From an uncultured Lachnospiraceae bacterium (lineage in GTDB: Bacteria; Bacillota; Clostridia; Lachnospirales; Lachnospiraceae), in NCBI GenBank assembly GCA_902795625.1, contig CADBLW010000006.1, positions 1 through 11,557 of the forward strand: DNA of 11,557 nucleotides. The letters are read 5' to 3'. The first letter of the stretch is position 1, and each line of letters starts with the position of its first letter. This document shows positions 6,319-11,557 of the stretch, in pieces. A program made the position numbers and the translations under genes. The notes beneath the pieces are model-generated. The model was not told the DNA's origin and ran no database searches. It was given only the letters and a program-made list of their open reading frames with translations.

Positions 6319-7542
6319 ATGCTTTCCGGGCTTGGTCAGAATGAAAGACGAACAAAGTGTATGGACGGATATGAATTTGAAAACGTCTGCGCGGAGTACC
6401 TGCGGGCCCACGGCTTTCGGAAGGTGCTGGTGACGCAGGCAAGCCGCGACCAGGGCGCCGACATCATAGCGCAGCGGAAGAAGGAAAAATACGCATTCCA
6501 ATGCAAATACTACTCGACCCCCGTGGGCAACAAGGCCGTGCAGGAGGTCTATGCCGCTGCGGCTTTCTACGGCTGCGACTGTGCCGCCGTGATGACGAAC
6601 AATACCTTCACCAAGGGCGCCAGGGAGCTGGCGGAGTCCCTCGGCGTTGAACTGATGCCGGGGATCGAGCCGATGAAGCGCCGGTTCGGAGCGCTCGACG
6701 GAATGATGGTCCTGCCGGTATTATTTCTTCTTTCGCTTCTTGCGTTCATGCTCGTGAAACCGAAACTTCCCGAAACACTGTCGTTCCTGCGGGGCGAGAG
6801 GCTCGCGTCGTACGGGAACTTGTTTTCCGCTGCGGCTGCGCTTGTGATCGTCGGCGGGTTCTTGTTCTTCCTCCGGCACGCGTTTTTGGGAATGCTTCTG
6901 TGCCTGGGCGGAGCGGGTGCCGTATGGTTTGCCGACGGGATACCCGGAGAATGGAAACACGTGCTCCTTCTGCTCGCGGCATTTTGCGCGGGATTGTGTC
7001 TCCTGCGGACGCTGGCGGCAATTCCCGGCAGGATCCGCGCGAGACGGAGACGGAAGGACGAGGAGGCTCTGGCGGCGCAGCAGGAGGAGGCGGAAGAGCA
7101 GGATGAAGAGTCTGCTTCCGCTTTACCGGAGGAGCAGAGCGCATCGGGCGAGGAAACGGATGCTCTCGGGGAGACCGATCCGGCAACGCCCCAAAAGAAT
7201 GCGGCCCTGTTGTCGGAAAATGTGCTCGACGTTTCGGCGGAAGCTGCGTATCCGGAGGGAAGCGATGAGGAAGCAGGAGAGGACGGCGTAGAAACAGGGT
7301 ATCAATCGGGAAGAGCCGGAGAGATTCATGGGCTCGTGAATACCGGCAGAACGGGGGACGGAACCGAAACAGAATTTTCCGAGAGTCCGGACAAGATACA
7401 TCAGCGGGCTGTCCTTTACGAGCTGATCGGCATCGCCGAGAAAACGCTGATGGAGACCGACAAGCCGGCCGAGAGGGAGAGAATTCTCGCGACGCTTGAG
7501 GATGCGTACAAAATGGTACAGGAGGGATACCGTAGAGAATGA
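6319..7542 (+). CDS. Mrr-type restriction endonuclease-like domain fused to a multi-pass membrane tail
   Basis: A 407-aa three-part protein. Residues 15-115 match the Mrr catalytic domain (PD-(D/E)XK fold): Glu21 in the first helix, Asp48 in DQGAD, and Gln61-Cys62-Lys63 as the QxK motif, followed by a conserved VMTNNTFTKGA strand-helix. Mrr domains cut DNA, often methylated DNA; activity here is inferred. About residues 129-229 hold three or four membrane helices (129-146, 166-185, 188-206, 213-229). About 230-355 is a basic then strongly Glu-rich, low-complexity stretch, and the last 45 residues form a charged helix. The start at 6319 has GGAGGA four bases upstream; ATG 6361 is an in-frame alternative that would begin at the domain edge. 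The stop overlaps the next ATG by four bases, so the two are probably co-translated. Similar Mrr-plus-membrane proteins exist in bacteria, but their role is poorly defined. Confidence 0.87.
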   Translation: MLSGLGQNERRTKCMDGYEFENVCAEYLRAHGFRKVLVTQASRDQGADIIAQRKKEKYAFQCKYYSTPVGNKAVQEVYAAAAFYGCDCAAVMTNNTFTKGARELAESLGVELMPGIEPMKRRFGALDGMMVLPVLFLLSLLAFMLVKPKLPETLSFLRGERLASYGNLFSAAAALVIVGGFLFFLRHAFLGMLLCLGGAGAVWFADGIPGEWKHVLLLLAAFCAGLCLLRTLAAIPGRIRARRRRKDEEALAAQQEEAEEQDEESASALPEEQSASGEETDALGETDPATPQKNAALLSENVLDVSAEAAYPEGSDEEAGEDGVETGYQSGRAGEIHGLVNTGRTGDGTETEFSESPDKIHQRAVLYELIGIAEKTLMETDKPAERERILATLEDAYKMVQEGYRRE

Positions 7543-8483
7543 AACAGTATCACGGAGCGGGGGAGCTGGGCGACATTGGATTTGTCGTCATCTTTGCGCG
7601 ATATGAGGACCAATGGGTCTACTGTCTGCACCGAAGGAGAAAGACCTTCGAGCACCCGGGCGGTCATGTGGAGCCCGGCGAGACGGCGCTGCAGGCGGCG
7701 TTTCGGGAGCTCTACGAGGAGAGCGGGATCACCGACTGCGATATGATCCCTCTGTGGGATTACGAGCAGATCTGGGACGACGGCGTCGGCAGGAACAACG
7801 GAAGGGCGTACGTGGCTGTCGTTCATTTACTCGGGGCGCTGCCGGAGAGCGAGATGGAACGGGTTGCATTGTTTGACACCGTTCCGGACAATTACACCTA
7901 TGACAGGGAAGAGGAGCTCGCGGATCTTCAGAGGATTCTGTCGATCCTTTCGTCCGTGCCGACCGGCAGAAAGCACGTGGTCGTGCGGCCGTACGACGCG
8001 GCGTGGGCGAAGGATTTTGCGGATATCCGAAGAGAGCTGGAGGAGGCCCTCGGGGAGCTGGCGCTCCGCATCGAGCATGTCGGGAGCACCTCCGTGCCGG
8101 GACTTTCCGCGAAACCGATCATCGATATCGATGTGGTGATCAAAGACGCTTCGATGCTTCCGCCCGTCATTGAGGCGATGGAAACGATCGGGTACCACCA
8201 TGAGGGAAACCTGGGGATCCCGGGGCGCGAAGCCTTCAAGTACGAGGGGAAGGAACACCTGCGCAGCCACCATCTGTACGTGTGCACGCAGGACTCGCCG
8301 GAGTTGCGGAGACATATCATTTTCCGTGATTTCCTACGGGAAAATCCTGACGCGGTACGGGAGTACAGCAGGGTGAAGGAGGAAGGTGCTGCGAGGTATC
8401 CCTACGATATCGACAGCTACATCGCGTACAAGTCGCCGTTCATCGAGGGAATTTACCGGGAACTTCATCTGACGGAGGGGTAG
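7539..8483 (+). CDS. Nudix hydrolase - GrpB (UPF0157) fusion protein
   Basis: A 314-aa cytoplasmic two-domain protein. Residues 8-140 form a Nudix domain with a complete Nudix box at 42-64 (Gly42, Glu48, then REL.EE.GI at 56-64), which binds divalent metal and cleaves nucleoside diphosphates linked to another group. Residues 147-312 form a GrpB/UPF0157 domain: VRPYDAAW, then HVGSTSVPGL and IIDIDVV, with Gly182-Ser183 and Asp196/Asp198 as the nucleotidyltransferase-like site. The short linker (about 141-146) suggests two independent folds. Both motif sets are intact, so neither domain looks dead. It starts at ATG 7539, overlapping the upstream stop as ATGA. It is the last gene of the cluster; a hairpin lies just after the stop but its T-run faces the other strand. 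Substrates are unknown. Confidence 0.92.
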   Translation: MKQYHGAGELGDIGFVVIFARYEDQWVYCLHRRRKTFEHPGGHVEPGETALQAAFRELYEESGITDCDMIPLWDYEQIWDDGVGRNNGRAYVAVVHLLGALPESEMERVALFDTVPDNYTYDREEELADLQRILSILSSVPTGRKHVVVRPYDAAWAKDFADIRRELEEALGELALRIEHVGSTSVPGLSAKPIIDIDVVIKDASMLPPVIEAMETIGYHHEGNLGIPGREAFKYEGKEHLRSHHLYVCTQDSPELRRHIIFRDFLRENPDAVREYSRVKEEGAARYPYDIDSYIAYKSPFIEGIYRELHLTEG

Positions 8484-8491
8484 AAAAAAGT

Positions 8492-8516
8492 AAAAAACGG
8501 CACCGTAGCGGTGCCG
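8492..8516 (-). terminator. Hairpin facing the minus strand, between the Nudix-GrpB and serine hydrolase genes
   Basis: A perfect 8-bp stem (8498-8505 with 8509-8516) has a TAG loop. The six As before it on the plus strand (8492-8497), with six more at 8484-8489, become a T-run after the hairpin on the minus strand. On the plus strand the hairpin is followed by AAAGCA, which is no tail. It therefore looks like a leftward terminator although no leftward gene is present. Plus-strand read-through into the serine hydrolase gene is therefore likely. Confidence 0.6.
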
Positions 8517-8551
8517 AAAGCATAAAGAGGAAAGGTTTTTGGAGGTGTAGC

Positions 8552-9721
8552 ATGAAGGATTTTTCGAGACTGGACAAGCTGTTGCAGGGGTTCGTGGAGC
8601 AGGGGACCAACCCCGGCTGCGCGGTGGCGGTGATGCAGGGAGATGAGCTGATCTACCACGGCGAGGCCGGGTACGCGGACATTGCATCGGGGAAGAAGGT
8701 GGACATCCACAGTATGTTCAGCCAGGCGTCCACGACGAAGCTGTTTACGTACGCGATCCTCGGGATGATCTACGAGGAGGGCAAATTCCTCTTCAGCGAC
8801 CCGCTGTATTACTACCTGCCGGAGTGGAAGAACACGCGCAAATACGTGGCGCTTCCCAACGGGGAAATCACTACGGCGCCGCTTGAGAAGCCCATCACCA
8901 TCCGCGACGCGGTGGCGATGATGTGCGGGCTGCCGTACTGCATGGTGCCCGCCGTGGACCCGTCGACGCCCACGCTGGCGGCCATGAGCCGGCAGATGGC
9001 GGAGCTCCTTAAGAACGGGCCCACCACCATACAGCAGGAGGTGCGCGCCATGGCGGAGGTTCCCGTGATGTTTGAGCCGGGCTCCCATTGGCTGTACGGC
9101 TTCGGATCGGAGATCACCGGCGTGTTGGTGGAAACCTTCGAGGGGAAGCCTCTTCGTGAGGTGTTCAAGGACAGGATCATCGATCCGCTGGAACTCGAGG
9201 ACACGGACACCCTTGCGCGGCCGTGGAACAAAGACCGCATCGTGACGAACTACGCGAAGAAGGGACCGGGACAGTTCGAGGCAGCGGCAGGGTTCTCGTC
9301 CATGGACCCGGACAAGGTTCCGGCCGGCGCACGCCCGAACCTGCTCACCAGCGCTCACGACTTCGCGGTGTTCATGCAGATGCTCGCTAACGGCGGCACC
9401 TACAAGGGGAAGAAGTTCTTAGGCAGCGGCACTGTCGCGATGCTTCATGAGAACCAGCTCGGGCCGGTGCAGCTCGCGGATTTCGAAAATGATTACCTGG
9501 CAGGCTACGGCTACGGACTCGGGTTCCGCACATTGCTCACGCAGAAGTACGGTCACAACGGCCATCTCGGCAACTTCGGATGGACCGGCGGAACCGGCAT
9601 CTGGGTGGAGGCGGATCCGGTCGAAAAATTCTCCGTGGCATACATGCACAACATGTTCCCGAACGAGGAGCTGTACCATCATCACAGGGTGCGCGCCGTC
9701 GTGAACGGAATCATGCTGTAG
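8552..9721 (+). CDS. Serine hydrolase of the beta-lactamase class C / family VIII esterase superfamily
   Basis: A 389-aa protein with the serine beta-lactamase-like fold (PF00144). The nucleophile motif SxxK is Ser60-Thr-Thr-Lys63, the second catalytic tyrosine is probably Tyr182 in HWLYGFGSEITG, and the third motif lies at HNGHLG (335-340) followed by a Gly-rich strand (FGWTGGTGIW). The Y-G-F-G form of the second motif, instead of Y-S-N, and the absence of a signal peptide favour a cytoplasmic esterase or amidase over a true beta-lactamase or penicillin-binding protein. The start ATG at 8552 follows GGAGGTG at 8541-8547. No convincing promoter is seen in the 68-base gap, so it may be read from the upstream cluster. 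The substrate cannot be told from sequence. Confidence 0.9.
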   Translation: MKDFSRLDKLLQGFVEQGTNPGCAVAVMQGDELIYHGEAGYADIASGKKVDIHSMFSQASTTKLFTYAILGMIYEEGKFLFSDPLYYYLPEWKNTRKYVALPNGEITTAPLEKPITIRDAVAMMCGLPYCMVPAVDPSTPTLAAMSRQMAELLKNGPTTIQQEVRAMAEVPVMFEPGSHWLYGFGSEITGVLVETFEGKPLREVFKDRIIDPLELEDTDTLARPWNKDRIVTNYAKKGPGQFEAAAGFSSMDPDKVPAGARPNLLTSAHDFAVFMQMLANGGTYKGKKFLGSGTVAMLHENQLGPVQLADFENDYLAGYGYGLGFRTLLTQKYGHNGHLGNFGWTGGTGIWVEADPVEKFSVAYMHNMFPNEELYHHHRVRAVVNGIML

Positions 9722-9735
9722 GCGGAAGAGAAGAG

Positions 9736-9760
9736 CGGAAATCATTTTCCGAAAAATGAT
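9736..9760. repeat. Overlapping alternative hairpins after the serine hydrolase gene
   Basis: Two mutually exclusive small stems overlap here: 9736-9741 with 9746-9751 (6 bp, TCAT loop), and 9741-9748 with 9753-9760 (8 bp, CCGA loop). Neither has a clear T-run. They precede the stronger hairpin at 9779-9801 in the convergent intergenic region. Confidence 0.4.
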
Positions 9761-9778
9761 CATGAAAGACGCAAAGAA

Positions 9779-9801
9779 GGGACGGGCCAGAAGCCCGTCC
9801 C
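9779..9801. terminator. Shared hairpin between convergent serine hydrolase and hsp20 genes
   Basis: A perfect 9-bp GC-rich stem (9779-9787 with 9793-9801) has a CAGAA loop and lies between the two convergent stops. The tail is moderate both ways: ATTCTCAT rightward and TTCTTTGC leftward. Its place suggests it ends transcription from both sides, with fair rather than high efficiency. Confidence 0.6.
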
Positions 9802-9844
9802 ATTCTCATAAGGGGGGTAGAAAAAATACTGTTTAAAGTATCAG

Positions 9845-10288
9845 TCAGCCTTCAATCGGGATGTATTTCTTCTCTTCAACCTTCGGCTGGTCATCCTTCT
9901 TCGGGATGGAGACGATCAGTACACCATTCTCGAATTTCGCCTTGATATCTTCCTCGGTAATCTGCTTGCCTACGTAGAAGCTTCTGCTGCAGGAACCGTA
10001 GAAACGCTCGCGGCGAAGGAACTTGCCTTCCTTGTCCTTCTCGTCGTTCTCGGACTTCTTGGTTGCGTTGATGGTCAGGTAACCGTTCTTCAGCTCAGCC
10101 GTCACATCCTCCTTGCCGTAACCCGGCAGGTCGATGTTCAACTCGAAACCGGTTTCATTTTCCTTCACATCGGTCTTCATCAGTCCGTTGTACGGACGCG
10201 CTCCGGCGTAACCGGGCTTTGCGGGTACGAAGAAATCATCGAAAAAGTCATCAAAAAGGTTTTCACCGAAAACTCTGGGCATCAACAT
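9845..10288 (-). CDS. Small heat-shock protein, Hsp20 / alpha-crystallin family
   Basis: A 147-aa ATP-independent holding chaperone that binds unfolding proteins under stress and forms large oligomers in the cytoplasm. The N-terminus is Phe/Asp-rich (NLFDDFFDDFF). The alpha-crystallin domain covers about residues 38-137 and shows ELNIDLPGYGKEDV, NGYLTINA and the hallmark FENGVLIVSIPK. The C-terminus ends IPIEG; its I-x-I motif (143-145) is the usual oligomer contact. Length is normal for bacterial Hsp20. The ribosome site AAAGGAGG (complement of 10297-10304) is eight bases before the ATG. The gene is monocistronic and read leftwards from a promoter overlapped by a CIRCE operator, so HrcA control is expected. 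Confidence 0.96.
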   Translation of the reverse strand: MLMPRVFGENLFDDFFDDFFVPAKPGYAGARPYNGLMKTDVKENETGFELNIDLPGYGKEDVTAELKNGYLTINATKKSENDEKDKEGKFLRRERFYGSCSRSFYVGKQITEEDIKAKFENGVLIVSIPKKDDQPKVEEKKYIPIEG

Positions 10289-10305
10289 ATGTCATTCCTC
10301 CTTTG

Positions 10306-10375
10306 CGTGAGATAACTCACGATCTTGCTTGAAGTAACTCGGGGATCGTGTTCCCTTCGGTGTCCTAAGGACACC
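10306..10375 (-). promoter_or_regulatory. Structured 5' leader of the hsp20 mRNA
   Basis: The predicted leader of about 110 nt can form several stems: 10359-10365 with 10369-10375 (7 bp, 3-base loop), 10318-10324 with 10344-10350 (7 bp, 19-base loop), and 10306-10311 with 10316-10321 (6 bp, 4-base loop), the last just upstream of the ribosome site. The latter two share bases 10318-10321 and cannot form together. None of them covers AAAGGAGG, so a classic thermometer that hides the ribosome site is not seen. Confidence 0.4.
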
Positions 10376-10405
10376 CCGTAAGGTCTTTCCCTTCGTTCTG
10401 ACTGC

Positions 10406-10434
10406 ATTGTATCACAACTGTTAGCACTCGTCAA
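10406..10434 (-). promoter_or_regulatory. Sigma-A promoter of hsp20
   Basis: On the minus strand, -35 TTGACG (10434-10429) and -10 TACAAT (10411-10406) are separated by exactly 17 bases, and TGA before the -10 makes it an extended -10. Predicted start is near 10399. The -35 box lies inside the CIRCE element, so a bound repressor would block RNA polymerase. Confidence 0.85.
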
Positions 10435-10447
10435 TAGTGAGTGCTAA
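10421..10447. promoter_or_regulatory. CIRCE operator (HrcA binding site)
   Basis: A perfect match to the consensus: TTAGCACTC (10421-10429), nine bases, GAGTGCTAA (10439-10447). CIRCE binds the HrcA repressor, which is released on heat stress. It overlaps the -35 box of the hsp20 promoter. The divergent esterase gene begins 160 bases away and could in principle be affected, but its likely promoter does not overlap. Confidence 0.97.
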
Positions 10448-10527
10448 CAAAATTTGTGAATTATTTGTGTCTCCCTCGTTTTTAAGCATAGAAGGAGGGG
10501 ATCGCACTATGAATTTTCTCTGTCTTG

Positions 10528-10536
10528 TGGTAAGAT
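10528..10536 (+). promoter_or_regulatory. Possible extended -10 promoter of the esterase gene
   Basis: TGG followed by TAAGAT (10531-10536) fits an extended -10 box. No good -35 is found 16-18 bases upstream. TATAAA at 10581-10586 is an alternative but also lacks a -35. A 7-bp inverted repeat (10544-10550 with 10573-10579) lies just after the predicted start. The rest of the 318-base gap between hsp20 and this gene holds the hsp20 leader, promoter and CIRCE. Confidence 0.35.
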
Positions 10537-10606
10537 AGGACAGTGCGGGACACATTTTTCGATGCGCGTTGATCCCGCATTATAAAGACAATCACGGAGG
10601 TTTACC

Positions 10607-11428
10607 ATGGCTCATTTTCTGGGAACATTCTTTTCCAAGACGCTCAGCAGGCCGGTTCATTTTACGGCGGTCCTGAGCAACGACATCGCGTACGGCGCGG
10701 AGAACAATCCGCATTATCAGAGGCCCGCGAAAAATGTATATCTGCTGCACGGCTACAGCGGCTGCGACACCGACTGGTTCACAAACGCGCCCCTCGGGGA
10801 GATCGCGAACCGGTTCAACGTGAACTTTTTTCTGCCGAACGGTGATAACAACTTCTATCTGGATCAGCCGCAGACAGGCTGCAAATACGCAAGCTACGTG
10901 GGAAAGGAATTTGTCGAGTACACCCGCAAGACCTTCGGCCTGTCGGATAAGAGAGAGGACACCTTCATCGGCGGTCTCTCCATGGGCGGCTTCGGCTCGC
11001 TGCATACGGCCTTCATGTTCCCGGAGACCTTCGGCAAGGTGATGGCGCTCTCGTCGGCGCTCATCCAGAACGGACTGTCGTTCTTCAAGCCGGATATGGA
11101 AAACGGCATGGCAAATTACGAATACTATACATGGATCTTCGGCGATCTGCAGAACGCCGCGAAGACGGACATCAACCCTGAGGTCCTGGTGCGCAACCTG
11201 AAGGAGAGCGGGGCGCAGATCCCCGACGTGTTCATGGCATGCGGCACGGAGGACTTCCTGTACCGCCCGAACTGCGATTTCAAGGCATTCCTCGATTCCA
11301 TCGATGTTCCGGCGACCTACGTCACCGCTCCGGGCGTGCACGATTTTGAGTTCTGGCGCAAGCATCTGGTGACCGGCCTCACGTGGGCTCTGGAGCCGGA
11401 GAAGTTCGCGGAGGAGTTCGGAAAATAA
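10607..11428 (+). CDS. Alpha/beta-hydrolase esterase (PF00756, esterase D / feruloyl-esterase-like)
   Basis: A 273-aa alpha/beta hydrolase without a signal peptide, so probably cytoplasmic. The oxyanion-hole motif is LLHGYSG (46-52). The nucleophile elbow is G-L-S-M-G-G with Ser125. The likely acid is Asp216 (in GTEDF) and the base His245 (in GVHDFEFW). All three members of the triad are in the expected order. The family cleaves short acyl or feruloyl esters and includes S-formylglutathione hydrolase and acetyl-xylan esterases; this one resembles the short clostridial 'putative esterase' group, and the exact substrate is unknown. The start ATG at 10607 follows CGGAGG. The gene is divergent from hsp20 and is followed by a terminator, so it is probably a single-gene unit. 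Confidence 0.92.
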   Translation: MAHFLGTFFSKTLSRPVHFTAVLSNDIAYGAENNPHYQRPAKNVYLLHGYSGCDTDWFTNAPLGEIANRFNVNFFLPNGDNNFYLDQPQTGCKYASYVGKEFVEYTRKTFGLSDKREDTFIGGLSMGGFGSLHTAFMFPETFGKVMALSSALIQNGLSFFKPDMENGMANYEYYTWIFGDLQNAAKTDINPEVLVRNLKESGAQIPDVFMACGTEDFLYRPNCDFKAFLDSIDVPATYVTAPGVHDFEFWRKHLVTGLTWALEPEKFAEEFGK

Positions 11429-11447
11429 TAGTAGAAGAGTGAGAAAT

Positions 11448-11487
11448 AGCGGGTGCCCTCGTTATGGGGAGCACCCGCTTGGCTTTT
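11448..11487 (+). terminator. Rho-independent terminator of the esterase gene
   Basis: A 9-bp GC-rich stem (11448-11456 with 11471-11479) encloses a loop that can pair further (CCC with GGG). It is followed by TTGGCTTTT. It lies 20 bases after the esterase stop. Leftward the tail is TATTTCTC, so it may also serve the convergent gene at the window edge. Confidence 0.75.
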
Positions 11488-11507
11488 GAAGGGATTGTTT
11501 TGATGAA

Positions 11508-11557
11508 TCAGAACTTGCCGACGGTCGTGCCGACCACGGGCAGAGCCGTGACGTCGA
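11508..11557 (-). CDS. Possible C-terminal end of a minus-strand gene (cut by window edge)
   Basis: On the minus strand an open frame from the window edge gives V-T-A-L-P-V-V-G-T-T-V-G-K-F before TGA (complement of 11508-11510). The codons are GC-rich like the other genes, and the stop falls just before the 11448-11487 hairpin, which fits a convergent gene pair. I do not recognise the 16-codon fragment. Chance open frame is possible at this length. Confidence 0.42.
   Translation of the reverse strand, partial: DVTALPVVGTTVGKF

Noticed and set aside
8465..9358. Long minus-strand open frame opposite the serine hydrolase gene
   Set aside because: It reads as a His/Arg-rich sequence without any domain, while the plus strand has SxxK and the other family motifs.
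10289..10321. RNA thermometer hiding the hsp20 ribosome site
   Set aside because: No stem that pairs with AAAGGAGG was found; the nearest stem ends just upstream of it and leaves the site free.
10509..10538. Nine-codon frame MNFLCLVVR with a GGAGGGG ribosome-like site, as a leader peptide
   Set aside because: The likely extended -10 lies inside it, so the esterase transcript would start after it, and no attenuator hairpin with a T-run follows. Not strong enough to call a gene.
10592..11365. Long minus-strand open frame opposite the esterase gene
   Set aside because: The plus-strand frame has a full catalytic triad and a clear ribosome site. The antisense frame has no recognisable motif and is a by-product of GC-rich codons.
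1..11557. CRISPR array, insertion sequence or prophage remnants
   Set aside because: No regularly spaced direct repeats, transposase, integrase or terminal inverted repeats were seen.

Overview
The window is GC-rich and densely coded. It looks like chromosomal DNA of an anaerobic Bacillota bacterium, probably class Clostridia (Lachnospiraceae-like). The reasons are the strong AGGAGG ribosome sites, a perfect CIRCE operator for the HrcA repressor, a TPR/DUF4037 gene pair of a type I associate with Clostridia, and short rho-independent terminators. This assignment is inferred from gene content, not from a database match. I saw no rRNA, tRNA, CRISPR array, insertion sequence or phage gene.

Region 1 (1-3486) is the end of a sugar ABC-importer operon: an ATPase cut at its 5' end, then two different membrane permeases, all translationally coupled, closed by a strong terminator. 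Domain order and local motifs resemble the E. coli galactofuranose importer YtfR-YtfT-YjfF. The binding protein (YtfQ-like) would lie upstream of the window.

Region 2 (3537-8483) starts with a likely sigma-A promoter and a hairpin. It holds five same-strand genes: an unrecognised membrane-anchored protein, a TPR protein, a DUF4037 protein with a nucleotidyltransferase-like motif, an Mrr-type nuclease domain fused to a multi-pass membrane tail, and a Nudix-GrpB fusion. A small hairpin with a T-run lies after the first gene; the last four genes are tightly spaced and form the most unusual part of the window. They combine two proteins with a nucleotidyltransferase-like signature, one Nudix hydrolase, one membrane-tethered nuclease-like protein and a TPR scaffold. 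A common function is possible but unproven.

Region 3 (8484-9801) contains a cytoplasmic serine hydrolase of the beta-lactamase/esterase superfamily, followed by hairpins that separate it from a convergent gene.

Region 4 (9845-10606) contains a small heat-shock protein gene on the minus strand. Its promoter overlaps a perfect CIRCE element, and its mRNA has a structured leader of about 110 nt. Region 5 (10607-11487) is a divergent gene for a PF00756-type esterase, with its own terminator. The last 50 bases appear to be the C-terminal end of another minus-strand gene.
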